From Urophycis tenuis (taxonomy: Eukaryota; Chordata; Actinopteri; Gadiformes; Phycidae), in NCBI GenBank assembly GCA_036785325.1, contig JAXIVH010000016.1:2155038-2219037 (forward strand): 64,000 bases of DNA. The letters are read 5' to 3'. A program made the position numbers and the translations under genes. This document shows positions 22,928 through 36,571 of this stretch, piece after piece; the stretch's first letter is position 1; each line of letters begins with the position of its first letter. Under the pieces are notes generated by a model. The model was not told the DNA's origin and did no database searches. It saw only the letters and a list, made by a program, of their open reading frames with translations.

Positions 22928-23081
22928 GGGGGGGGCCGGGGGGGACGGGGGGGGGGGGGGGGGGGGGTTCACACAGGGGATCGCCATACATGGAGCGGAA
23001 AGCCGGCAGGTCCGTCTGTGAGTCATACCCTCACGCTCTCCAAGGCTTCTTCTCTGTGCACGTGTGCACACACACGCATGC

Positions 23082-23141
<60 letters not shown>
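22928..23141. repeat. Poly-G run and (CA)n repeat
   Basis: G-rich stretch with a run of about 20 G ending near 22967, followed after about 100 bases by a CA repeat. Confidence 0.85.
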
Positions 23142-23143
<2 letters not shown>

Positions 23144-23835
23144 GAACAACAGTAACGTTGGGATGACGACACTCAAATAATAAACCCATCTCACAGAAGG
23201 CGGCGGTCTTTGGTTTGCTTGAAGGCACACTACGAACGTCAACTCATACGCTGAAAACACAAACCCATCCTAGTGTCTGTCTGTAAGGCACCTCTATTAC
23301 ATAAACACTAAAACACTCAGGAGGCTGGCCGATAATTAGAATAATACGACTAAAATAACAACCCCATTTGGTCCATACATCAAGCATTAAGGCTAACATT
23401 TGGGGCCGACGGGGGTCAGTACAACGTGTCCCTTTGGATGAGTGGTTCATCTGAACCGCGGGGCCCTTATGACATCCAGAGACTGAGGAGCCCCTTACAC
23501 CCAGGCAGTAAAGCAGCATCATGTTGGCGGACATGTCCGTCTCCCTGATGGTCCTGTAGGTGTCTGGAGGTGTCTGTAGGTGTTTGGCAGAAGGCTGTAC
23601 TTGCTGGTAGCGGCAGAGGCGCTGTGCGATGCTGCTGGTGATGACTGGGATGGTTGTCGTGGATACCGCCGGTCCCAGTGAGCGAGCCTCCACACGCCGC
23701 TGCCTTTGGTTCTGCCCGTGGAAACCAGCGAGGAAGATGATGAGAGATAAATAAAGAAGTAAACCACACGCCCACAGACGCCAACGTTATTCGCTACGTA
23801 CCGTACGGCGCTCCCTGCTCGCCTGGCGCCGGCCT

Positions 23836-26800
23836 CTAGTCCGTCTCCTCTTTGGGGGGCGAGTCGCTGTGGGGGAGGGGCACGGCGGGCGTGCCCAGCA
23901 GACCCCGCCTCACGATGTAGGGACACGCCGGGCCGCTGGGGATGTCTGCAAACCCTGGGGAGACACCACAACGCCAGATGAAACCAGCGCCCGCACATCG
24001 TCATCATCACCCGGCGGCCTCCATCGCCGGCGCTGCACACGGACGCCATCGCGCCCGCCACGTACCCATCATGACCACCTCGGGGAGGCCGTAGGGCTCA
24101 TACTCCGTGTCGTCGAAGGCGGCCGACAGCTGGCTGCGGTTGCGGAGGATGCGCTCTGCCAGGCGGGCGGGGTCCGCCGGGATGGGGAAGGAGCTGGGGA
24201 GCGGCGGCCCCTCCCCCACCGCCGCCGCCGCCACCACTGCCCCCTCCTGGTGCTCCGCCGCCCCCGCGGTCTGGGTGGCGGCGTGGGTCTGCGGGGCGGC
24301 GTGGGTCTGCGTGGCGGCGCTCCTCCGGGAAGGCCGTCCACACGCCTCGCGCTGCTTGGCGCCGGCCGCGGTGCCGGGCGCCGCCTCATCTTCGGCGCCC
24401 GGCGTGGCTTTGGCGTGCGGCTGTGGCGGCGCTCGCGTGGCGTCTTTGGGGGCGCGGCGCTGATCGTGGGACGCTCTTTGGGAGGCGGCGGACGACGACG
24501 GCAGTTTGGCAGCAGCGGGGTTGGTGTCCATGTTTTCTTTGTCGGAGCCCTGGGGGGAGAACGGGGGCGATGGCGTTCATTAGAGCCACTCGTTAGAGCC
24601 ACTTGTTAGAGCCACTCGTTAGAGCCACTCATTAGAGCAACTCATTAGAGTCGTTAGAGCCACTGCACAGCGGAGACAGGCGTCAGACATTTGCACTCAG
24701 TCGCCAGAAGCTTTTGCACGAGTTCACGTCGCTGAGACGAGCTCTGCTCTCTTTCTCTCTGGGTGGGTTTGATCAGATGCTGGATCTAACAGATCTAACG
24801 AGAGTCCAGCAGCTGCCAAGTGTTGAAACGCAAAAACACCTGAGTGAATGAGCGACGACACGAGAAGGTTTGCTGCAGTAAACGATACCGTTGATCGAGA
24901 AAACCATGCATTCAGACCACGCGGGTGTAAGAAGTGGCGTGGAGAGTGACGGGGAGAGGGACGGTCACCTCGTCGTCCATGAGGTCAGCGGTGCCCGCTG
25001 GTACCTTCTCAGCATCCCACACACTCTTTGGCTCCGTCAGGTCACCGCGCTGCAGTCTGGTAGGGGGAGGAAGCACACCATTTCAGTTTGGCGTACCGAC
25101 CACGAGTACTGAAGAGTCGAGTTGGTAAATGTAAATGTTATGTAAATGTTATGTAAATGTTCATACTGCTACAAGTAGCCAGCCAGCCACATTATACCTG
25201 CGCGTTTAGTGCAGGTATAAGGTGCGTTTCTGGAATAAAAGTTTACTTGTGCTTATTTTGAGCAGTAAATAGTCATTGGGCAACCATTGGGCTTCATGTG
25301 AGATTTAGACAATTTAAGACATCGCATCTTACATCAAACATTTAAATGATATCAAAGCAACCTTCCGGTGAGAGAGAGTGAGGGTGGGCATGTTACCTGC
25401 AGGTCAACATGGTGCCTTGTAGTTTTCTAGAGGAGCAGGACAGTAACACCTGGTCCTCTCTAATCAGTGTCAGGGTGCCTCGGTCCTGCAGCAGGTCCAG
25501 TGGTACTTCAGGGTCCTCAGCGCCCAGCGCAGGGGCCTCACCTTGCACCTCCACGGCCCCTTTGGGGGCCTGGGAGCTCTCTGGCTGTCTGAGGGAGCCC
25601 TCCAGAGACTGGGTTTGATCCTTGAGGTCCAGGCTGTGTTCCTGGAGCCCGGGGGCTGGGGTGGGCAGGGAGGCCAGTCTCCAAAGAACCAGCTCCGCAG
25701 CTTGCTTTTCTTTCTCCTCTGACACGGTCCTGAGCTCGATCTGCAGCGCCACCAGCTGGCAGGGAGGGAGACGACGAGAGACAGAAGGTATAAAAACCAA
25801 AATAATATTATAAAATCTGTATTTACAAACAAATAAATAAATAATAAAATCTGAATTTCCCCAATGGTTATTTTGAAGAATGCGGGTCGTTCATCTCAGA
25901 ATCACATGAATGCTATTAGATGCACGAGGAAAAAACGTCTGTAGGTCCACCTGCTTCTCCAAGTGAGCCAGTGAGTCTTGCTCCTTCCGATGCCTTCCGG
26001 TATCTTCTATGTTGACCCCATCATCCCTGCTGACCGTCACCTCCTGCACACCCCTGCTGCTGCCACCACGTGGCGTCCCCCCCTGGCGTTCCCCCTCCTC
26101 TTCAGGTGACCCGGAACCAGCCGTGCAGGGTTCTTGGCCCGCGGCGTCTGAGGCAGGGGGCTCGTCCTCCGCCAGCCCCGCACCGCCTGGCAGCAGCTCC
26201 GGCCGGGGAGAGGTCAGCTGCACCGCCGCGCCGCCGTCGTCCCCCTGTCTGCCCGGTTCACTGCAGACTGGCGGAGGCGCAGTGTCCGTCGACGCCTCAC
26301 CGCCTTCTGCTGCACTGCCGGGTGCTGAGTGGCGTGGCGGGTCCGGGTGGCCGCTGGCCTCGAGAGCGTCTGTGTCCCTGGAGGACGGGTCTCTGGAGGA
26401 CGGCTGCGAGGCGGAGGCTGCAGCGTGGAGCGCAGGGCTCCCGTCTGCCCCCGCGGCGGGACCCGCGGGGACCGACTCCTCCTCCTCCTCCTCCCTCGCA
26501 GCGGTCTCGGCCGTGAGCCGGGCCAGCTCCTGCCTGCAGCGCTCCAGCTCCCCTCCCTGGTTGTGGAGGACGCGCTCCTTCTCCTGCAGCTCAGCCAGCA
26601 GGCCTGTGATGTGCTTGGTCTGCAGGTCAAAGGCCATGGTCAGCTGCTGGGTCTGTCTGGTCACCTGGGGAGTGGAGGGACGGATGGATAGAGGGGTGAC
26701 GGGATGGACAGAGACTATGATACTATATGGTAGTTTATACAACAATGAGCCCCAACCAAGTGATTCAATTGGACAAGACACATTCCATGAGTACCGAGTT

Positions 26801-29800
26801 TAACACTGGGACAGAATCACACCAAAGTGACATGTGTGTCAACAGACTCTCACACATTCACTGGTTGCAAAATAAAAGCATAGAGATACATATATGCATA
26901 TATGCATAGATACATACATGCATAGAGAACATAGATACATGCACAGGTAGCTGGCCTGCAATAACACGTAGACAATCACAAAGCAGCAAGCTAAAAGGAA
27001 TGTATTGTTTGGCAACAGTCCAGTCCCTGTCCTGTTGAAGAACTATTTGTGGAGGTGGAGCCAAACATATGATGAAATAAACATCATCTGTTGTTTCTCA
27101 TTCCTGTTAACTTGCAGAACTGTTGTATCGAAGCAATATCACACAAGAGGGAGTGCTGATGTACCCAGTATCCTCTCGGCCTACGACCTCGTACCCACGA
27201 CCGAGCCACAGCCACCGTGACACTGGGAATAACAGCACGCCATAAACCAATCACTGCAAGGTGCTCAGAGACACAGCGGAAACATTGACTCAAGCCTCCA
27301 CCTGGGACTGCAGGGCCTCCAGTTTAGCTTGGCACTGTTCGGCACGCTGCGCCATCCGCGTCTTCTCCACCCGCAGGCGCTCCACCTCCCCGGCCGGCTC
27401 GGTGGGGGTGTCGGGGTGGGCGGGGGCGGCGCTGAGCTCCTCTGACGTGGAGTCCTCGGGGTCCGGGCTGGTCCCCTCCATCCAGCTGGCCTCGTCACTC
27501 AGGATGTCCAGGAGTCCCTCCCCCTGATCCCCCTTCAGGATCAGCCCCGCCGTGGTCAGCGAGGCGGCTGCGTTGAGCTGATTGGCGGCGTGACAGAGGA
27601 GGCGGCTGCGTTCGGGCGAGGCCAGGAGGGACTGGTGGTCGTCATCGCCGTGGTCACCGTCGAGGCCCCGGCAGAGGGCGGCCATATTGGCGTTGAGCTC
27701 GTCGTCGTGCCGCAGCGCCAGGTACGTCAGCGGGCCGCTGTTCTTCTCCCCGCGGCTCCTCAGCTCCTCCAGCTCGGCCTCCAGCTCGGCCAGCCGGACG
27801 GCCAGCGCCACCTTCTCCACCTTCTCGTCCTCCCCGGTCACCTCGCCCTTCTTCCTCTCCTCTTCCTCCCTCTGCCGCTCCTCCCGCTCCAGGGCGAGCT
27901 GGGCCCGGGCCTCGGACAGCTGTGCTTTCATCTGGATGTTCAGCTCCGTCAACTCTTGCTCCCTGTCCTCCCGCCCCTGCGCCTCCTCCTCCTCCTCCTC
28001 CTCCTTCTCCTTCTCCTGATCCTTACTGCTCAGCTGGGCTTGCAGGGCGGCCAGGGCCCTCCTGAGCCGCTCCGTCTCCGCGCGTTCCGACTCCAGCTCC
28101 GCCCTCCTCCCCCGCTCCTGCTCCTCAAGCTCCGCCTCCCGCCCGGCGCGCTTCTTGCTGAGCTGCTTCAGCCGGGTCCTGGCCTCCGCCTCGGCCCGCC
28201 GCTGGGCCTCCAGGTCCTCCAGGCGCCTCTCCAGCTCCTCGCGCGCGTCCCGCAGCTCCGAGCTCAGCGCCGCGTTCTCCTTGCGGAGAGCGGCGGCGTT
28301 GGCGTCCCGTTCCCTGGGCGCCTCGGTGGTGGCGGCGGCGGTGGCCTCGGCGGGAAGCAGCGAGGCGTGAGGCTGGCTCACGGCGTGGACCTTCCCTGGA
28401 CCGGAGCTGCTGGACATGATCAGCTCTTCTTCCCGGGGTTTCCCGCCCTGCTGTGGGCTCTCAGAGGCCGGGGACGTGGCGGCCATGTGCTCCGCGTCAA
28501 TGCCCTCGCCCGGCTCTCTGTCCGTGGGGTACTGGGGGGCCGCCTGGCGCCCCCTGGCCTGCTCCCTGCCCGGCTCACGCCGCTGCTCTCCGGGGGGCTT
28601 CCTGCTGGGGCCCGAGGGCCGGGGCTCTGGAGGGTAGAAGCTCTGCCCCAGGGAGCAGTGCTGGAGGGGGGCCACGGGGACAGCCAGGGCTGCATTTTGC
28701 TCTGGGGGAGTGAGAGAAAGATCAATAACATAGACGCCCACATCAGAGTCTGTATCAATCACCAACTGTTGATATGCACTGGCTGTGCCCCGGTGAATGA
28801 CTAAACATATTTGGTCAGCAGGGGGCAGCTGTGAGTAAGGATAGGGCTATGGGAGGAGACTTTGTCAGAAGAGCAGATGTCAACACATGTAATTGATAAT
28901 CTTCTGCATTATAGATGAAGAATTGTTCCTAAGCACTTAATATTGATCCTTAGCATGTGACAGAAATCCCTCCTTCAGCATCTCTTTCAGGCCTCGCCAC
29001 CGGCTCTTCCTCCTCACCCCTCAGCTCCTTGATGAGGCGCAGGGCGTCGTCTCGCTCCTGCGTCACTCTCTGCCCCTCCTCCTCCAGGGACTTCCCTCTC
29101 CTGGTGCTTTGTTCCAGGCTGGCGGCCACGCCCTGGGCGTCCCGCAGCGCCTCCTGGTGCACACAGTGGGGACAGTCAGGACAACGACAGACAAAGAGAC
29201 CAGGAAACAAACATTTTGAATGGGGAGAGCAGTCCAACTGGTTATCAGATGGAAAGTTCATAGAAATCAACCAGAGCTTGCTGTAAACCATGTAAGGAGA
29301 ACTGAAGAATTGTCTTATTTCGTTCTTGGGGCCATGAAAGCGTTCTCCAATCTAATCTAACATGGGATCTCACCATGACTCCAATCTCCAATACCAAGCT
29401 CACAGGCAGTTTCCATATTAGAGCACAGAGCCTTCTAGTATTACCTGATGGTGACTATTGTCATGACCAACTCCAGGTTTTTTATGTGGTTGCCTCTTAG
29501 ACAACGTTTAGCAAGGGAGTAGATGCAAATAAACGTCATAGTCAAAGCCATAGATTTAACAGCAGTTGCATTGTTGTTCCCCTGACATAACAGTTGCAGT
29601 GCCTAAATTGTCTACATACCTTGTTATCGTGGCCATCATCAACACTGATTCCTGACATATGGTCAAGGCTGAAGCCGTTTAAAAATGAATCGACTTCTGT
29701 ATGTGCTTGCTTCCAAGGCAATGAATTATAGATGAAACCATATACAGTATGTAGAGACCTGGTGTGTGTGTGTGTGTGTGTGTGTGCGTGTGTGTGTGTG

Positions 29801-31634
29801 TGTTACCGTCAGCTTGGCTTGTGTCTGGGTGTTCTTCTTCTCACTCTCCTGCAGCTGTCCCTCTGTCCATTTCAGCTTTGCTTTGAGCGTGTCCACTTCT
29901 CTTTCCAACGCCTGTTTCTGGAGGGACAACTGGAAAGACAGAGAAGCAATGAGAGGACGAGGAAACAACTAGAACACACAGAGCACGATGAAAGACCACC
30001 GACAAACATGATGGGAAATCAAATGGTAAAAGGTAAAGAAAATACAAAAGGTGCCAGTTGCAATCAGAAATAACACATGAAGAAAGGAATTTAAAATGGG
30101 CCAAATGGATCAGGTAGGAAGCAGAAACTCATAGAAAGGGTTGGGTACCAGAACCCACAGAACGGTACAGACAGCACTGAATCACAGCACACATTTCAGT
30201 CCTCCGGTACTTGGTTATTGGATTTGGTTTAGGTTTTAAAGTGATGGACAACAGATGTCTGCCAGGGCAACAAGGTTAGGTGACAGCGCTGCTGAATAAA
30301 GTGACAGCATTTTGAACAAACAAAGCTAATCAGTACAAACTCAGAAACTCAATAATAATAATCGAGTATATTATTTGAGACACAAATACACTATTAAATC
30401 TTCTGGACAAAATATTTGGTAGGTATGCAGGACACAATCCCTTGTGATGAAAGGGTTATTTTACATTGTTAGATGTTGTTGTCCATCATTTTAATAGTGA
30501 TGTAAATAGGTATATAAGAAATCACAGACTTTACATTTGTTTGCTATAAAAAATAATAATTGACAAAAAAGTACAGTTTCCACCGCGGCGTTCCCCATCC
30601 CTGCTAACAGCTGACACTCAGGTCTTAGGCCCAGTAATCTGCTCAGCGTTGAGAGAGGGGAAGAGACCTTGGAGAGTATCTGACTCAACAAGCTCCAGTA
30701 GTGTATGTGGATCAGGCTTCTTGACCAAACACAACGGCTGCTATTGTAGTGCACTGTGTATTTCTTGCATGCACTCTCTGTTAGATACAAACGCTCATGC
30801 GGCCTTATCACAGCAAACACACTTGAGATAAGCTCTGGGGAGGTTAACAACAGATGGCACTCAGCCTCAGAGGGTTCCCTCTTCTGCTGCTGTTGAAATG
30901 GAAACCGTGGAAACGAGGAAGGGGGGGGCTGCAGCGGTGAGATACTGCTGATGTGCACGCTGACACATGCGTGTGCACACACAACGAGCTGCGTGATGCC
31001 CCCACAGCGTTGCACCATGCAAGGGATGATGGTGTCACCTCAACCAACCAAAACAATGTTTCACTAAAGAGCCTGCCCCAAATGCACACACATGCATGCC
31101 TTTCTGCAGTGTGCGTGTGCATCACACACACACACACACACACACTCTTGATGGAAACACTAGATTGCACTCAAATCCCCATGCTTGATATAACCTTCCC
31201 ATGGTACACAGATTACACCCAAAACACACACTTCATATTCTAACAGTTAGTGGGCTCTCCTACAAGCCCCGGTGCTGAGCAGTTTTACCTTGGGGCAAGC
31301 GAACTCCTCCACTGGGAACATAAACCCAGAGCACAGTGGGAGGAGGAAGACCAGGAAGACACGTGAGAGGACAGTGTTTTTGAAAAGGTGGGGGGTGGGA
31401 GAAAACAAGTGGTGGTGTCAGCTTGGTGCGCATCAAGAGAGTGGGAAAGATAAACAGAAAGAGAGAAGGGGGAGGGCACAGGCAGACAGGAAGTAGCTGG
31501 GAAAACACATGAAGCATCTGCAACGATGTCAACAATATGTTTATAAATGATAGCTGCTTCCTGTATTGGAATATTGCCAAAGGCTTTATCTACGACAGCT
31601 GATTCAGTATTGACAAATTTCTGAGTTATTACCC

Positions 31635-31667
<33 letters not shown>

Positions 31668-31924
31668 TGTGTGTGTGTTTGTATGTGTGTGTGTGTGTGT
31701 GCAAATGTGCTCCTGCACCATGTAAATATATGCATTTGCCTATGGACGGCCTGCTGTTTTTGAGTGCGTGTGCATGTACCTTCTCAGCCTGGGCCTGCAG
31801 GGTGTTGTGCAGGACTCTGGCCTGCTGCAGCTCCTGGTTCAGCTTGGTCACCTCCTGCTGGTGCTGCCGCTCCAGGCGCTGCCTCTCCTTCTGGAGCTCC
31901 GATACATCCTGTTATGTGCACGCG

Positions 31925-31977
<53 letters not shown>

Positions 31978-32784
31978 ACACACAGACACACACACACAAT
32001 GAGGAACACGCACACATGGAAACCCATTCGTATCGATGAGGCCAAAAGAGTGGGTTCAAATTGAGGTCAATGTGCTTCGACTGTTGTGCTTGTTATGCTA
32101 CCCTTATGTCATCAGCGCTGTTCCTGGGGGGTGTAAGGGGGTGTAGTGTGTGTGTGTAATGTCTAACTTGTGTGAGACATGGTGATATGTGGTGCAGCTT
32201 TAACACAACAGCTGAAAGTGTCGTTCAAAAGAAAGTCATTCAGGTAATGACCACTATTTTGTCATGTGGGGGACCGGCCTTCACTGGATGCCACACCAGT
32301 GAGATTCTGACTTCCTGGCATATAGAGGGCTCCATGTCTTTGGTATGTACAGTTTATCAGCAAACATCCAACCATTCACATTGATACATGTGTCCAATGT
32401 ACAGTCGTATAATTTCCCTAATGTACTTTATTTATCAACTGCACACAAATCTGCACGCTCTTCTTCCCTGCCATTTGCATTCTATTGTCCAAGACGTCAC
32501 TGACTGGCTCTCATGTGACGTCCAATGAGCCAGCTACATGAGACCTGGCCCTCACTCATGCAACACCCGCAGGTGTTTGGGCACAGGGCTCCTAGGCATG
32601 TCCTGCCACACGCCTTCATCATTCTGCTCTGTTGTTCTCACCATCTGGTGCTGCTTCTCCAGCTCTTTGGTGCGCTGCTGGTGCTGCAGACGGCTGCTCT
32701 CCGCATTCTGCCGCTGACACTTCAGCTCCTCCTGCAGCTTTTTCACCTTTTGCTCTGCCGCTGATGCCTGACACACACACACGC

Positions 32785-32825
<41 letters not shown>

Positions 32826-34341
32826 CCTCAGTTCATCTGTCCATCTTGAGGACGTAGACAGCAATGCGTCGGTGAGTGAACTGGCCTGAGAACAGGCGTC
32901 TGTGTTCATGTTACCCGGTCACTCTCCTGCAGCGTGCGTGTCTGGGCCCCGCTGATCTGGTCCCGACTCTTCTGCAGGTTGGCCTCTGCGGTGGCCAGCT
33001 CCTTCTGGCTCCGCCCCAGCTGCTCCTGGCTGGCCTTCAGTCGGTCCGCCTCCGCGCGGAGCTCCGCCTCCAGGGCGGAGACGCGGCCCCGCAGCTCGGA
33101 CACAGAGGCTGCGAGCACACAGGGTCAGAGAGTGAGCGAACCCCCAGGGTCGACGCTAATTCAAATGCTATGCCACAGAAAACAAAGTGTTTGTTGTGGG
33201 TTGAGAGCTCTAGGAGGGAGGGATGTGTTACCTTATCCCCATGGTTGTGACCCAAACTTTGTGATTTTTGTGATGGGTTTTTTTTCCCAGCTGGTACCAT
33301 CGTATTAGCATTTTTCATGAGCCATGTTTCATATGAAATGCACTGCACACCGTGGCGTAAAACTATGTTCACATGTCCAAGACGCCTAAAGACCTCCACG
33401 CGGCCACCCACCTCGCCAGACGGCGCTCCACACATCCACATCCACACACCGCCTCAGAAAGGAACTTAGAATGCTTAGTAGAATGCTCAAAAACTGGTTG
33501 GTGGATACCAGCAAAAACACAAGATTTTGCACCCATGTTCTCTAAATTACTGTCTTATTTTAGTAACGGTGACAAATTGTCATCGATTACAATGTTAAAG
33601 AACATATCACACACCACAAACCAAGTTAAAAAGAAAACAATCTTTGGTTCACCACACTTTTAAGTGTAGCAGCAGAATTCAGGTAGGTCCAAACGGAGGA
33701 AATTGTTTACATAACGACGCTATCTTGACTAATGGAATGTTTGTCGTCGACAGCAAACATAAGGAACTCTATAAAACACATGTGAACACATGTTAAATAA
33801 ACAGATTTGAGCCACACTAGTTGAAACGGTAGCAACAGAAGAACTGTGGTGTGTATTATGTGTCATGTAAGTGTGATCATAAGTCGGCTGCCCCGTTCCT
33901 CTGGAGGTTGATTGTACATTGTGCTGCTCACTGGGAGTCCTACGTGCATTAAGTCCAAGATTGTTGTGTTTGCTATGACAATCTTGGTAAAAAAAAAGCC
34001 TAAAAGGAAAAATCTATGTATTGTGACTGTTCCCTGATGACTAATAAGGTGTAAAAACACTGTGGGCGTGGACTCCAGTTCATGTGTTATCTAACACACG
34101 GGTACAACATGCCAATAACACTGTCCTTTCACAACAGGGTCAATCCATACAGACTGGCTTACTGCGAAAGCAAGGCAGTGTCCTCCTCCATAAGGTTACA
34201 CCACTGATCTCATCAAACTAAATTAATGTTAGTTCACCCAAGACAAATAAACAAACTAATAATTATCTCCTTGTGGCAGGCCATTAATGGACCCTAAAGT
34301 CTGTTTTCTCTGACAAACAAGTTGCCACAAACACAGCCATG

Positions 34342-34412
<71 letters not shown>

Positions 34413-36535
34413 TGGCTTGAGTGAGACAGTGAGGAGGCTCACAGGCGGTTACTTATTAATGACACAAGGCTTCACAGACCAATATTCAAATGAGCTGACT
34501 GCAGCCCCTCCTTTTCGGTGCTGAGACACTGCGACCAAATCCCATGGTGGGAAACAAAGAAACCCAGCAGGAGTACAGAGCAACGTGTTAGGAAGGGCAG
34601 ACATGATGGAGGGCTCATAGACGAGGGGTAGTTGACCTGCGACCGTTTACACCGTGCAGTCTTGCTGCATTTAATAATATATGATTTTGGAGAACCCGTG
34701 CAACAAAAGAATGACCACAAGGGTCCATAATAATAAACAAACTGGTTCAGTGAAATTAAAATGACTCATGCAACATTTTTCTGTGGCCGCATCTGTAGTC
34801 ATTGTCAACACCGTGCAGTCAGTCAGCCGTTGCCGTGGTGACATGGCTGGGTCCAACACCCACCGTCGCTCGCTGGGCTGGCGTGTTCCGTCCTCCCATG
34901 GTCCCTCTGCTGCGGCCGGCCGGCGCCCGGGGGACCGGCGGCGGGCGCCTGGGGGGCGGGGGCCTGGCAGCGCCCCCGGGAGGCGGGCCTTGAATCCTCC
35001 CGCTCCCACGGAAACGCACCGCCGGGACTGGGGAAGGCCTCCGATTGGTCAGAGGAGTGGCGTTGGTGCGGCGTGCCCCTGCTGGCGTGGCGTGGCGCCG
35101 GCCCAGTGGGCGTGTCTGAGAACTGCAGCTGCTGCTGTGAGGGAGGGGGGGGGGGGGGGGGGGTTAAAAATAACCTACATTGGGGCTAACTAAAATAGAG
35201 AGAAAAAAAGTCAACTAAAAACTAAACACGCGCTGAAGACTATTCTGCCCTTATTTCTACGGATAGGCGTAGGCTACAACAACCACTACAAGTACTGGCC
35301 AGAGTTTTGGTTGAGGGTTGCAGTGATCTACAGAGTGTTGCTGTACTTACTCTGACATGTCGGCTTTCCGCGTCCCCTCTCTGGCCCGTCCTGTCCTCCT
35401 GCTGCTGCTTCCCAGCTGCACGGCAAAAACACAACATGAAGGAAGCGGATGAAAAAGATTAATAAAACACAGATGACACCCACACAATTAAGAAGGCCGC
35501 CCGTGAACTGCGTCAGCAGAGTTTGGTGCTTTCAGCGACCAGGAACGGAAAGGACAGCGCGACACGGTCCCCGGGGTGAGCAACAGTGGACTGAACAGAG
35601 GAAGGACGGACACAAAAAGAGAGAGGGCTGGAGAGAGACAAGGGCATTAGTTTGTAAAAACTTCACTGTCGACGGAGGCCCTGGGGCTTTTAAAGGGGCA
35701 GTGAACCCGTACTAGTTTTGTTTGTACATGTGGTGTTGTAATATGTCTCATACGATCCTCAACATGAGCAAGGGCCTCTCCCCTGAGAGTCACGTTTTTT
35801 CCATGACATCAAACCGAGACGACCCCACTCCAGGACGGAGGGACACCAGTGGGGAGGTGTGTGTGTGTGTGGGTGAGTGGAGCTCTGTCTGGGCAGGGTT
35901 TGATGTGGACATCCAGGAGAGGGTTAAGCTGCTTGCACACAGTCGGTGTGGGTCGTAACCATTGGGATAACACTGGCCTCCTCCTTCCTAACACTCTCAA
36001 ACTGCTCATATTGAAACTGAAACTGGGGGTTCATCACAGGGCTCATGCAGTCATGCAAACTGTGTGAATGTGTAGACACATTTCTTAGCAAACCCTAAAA
36101 GAATGAAAGACTCTACAGACAAGCCCATTCAGTAAATATTAGTCTCTCTGTCACCAGTCCCAAACAAGCTCCCTGAAGATCAGCCCATCATAGGGTCCCA
36201 ATTAGAGGGGCGGATGGTAGCTAAGAACTACAGTATGAACCCAGTGCCTCACCAAACCTTGGTTGGCTGCAACAATCTTGACCTCTGATGGCTAGTTACT
36301 TCAGCGGACATGCAGGTCACTCCGCGTCAACAGGCAAGGAAATGACAGATGTGGGACAGCAAGACAAGTCAGTAGAGCGGCAGTGCGCTTTGTTGGGAGT
36401 TCTGTCGCATACTATTGTGTTCCCAGGGTGAGGTCGTGTTCCAGCAGGGGGTGGAGTAGAGGCTGGCCTCCTGGCTGGTGTGCAGCTTCTCTAGCTCCGC
36501 CTCCAGCCTGAGAGAGAGACAGAGAGAGAGAGAGC

Positions 36536-36571
<36 letters not shown>

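Larger units (their letters stand above)
21501..23835. other. kcnk4-cenpf intergenic region and cenpf 3' flank
   Basis: No protein gene is supported. It holds a GT repeat (21559-21596), a GC-rich minisatellite (22420-22616), a poly-G/GGGGGCC stretch (22928-22967) and a CA repeat (about 23078-23141). A minus-strand AATAAA (near 22018-22023) could be a poly-A signal for cenpf, but this is weak. Confidence 0.4.

Noticed and set aside
23869..24609. Plus-strand open frame of 246 codons, Gly/Arg-rich
   Set aside because: Antisense of the last two cenpf exons, which have clear CENP-F motifs and splice sites.
26009..26803. Plus-strand open frame of 264 codons, Ser/Pro-rich
   Set aside because: Antisense of the 714-bp cenpf exon, whose minus-strand frame is bounded by proper splice sites.
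27590..28804. Plus-strand open frame of 404 codons, Leu-rich
   Set aside because: Exact antisense of the large cenpf coiled-coil exon; Glu/Arg codons read backwards as Leu/Pro/Ala.
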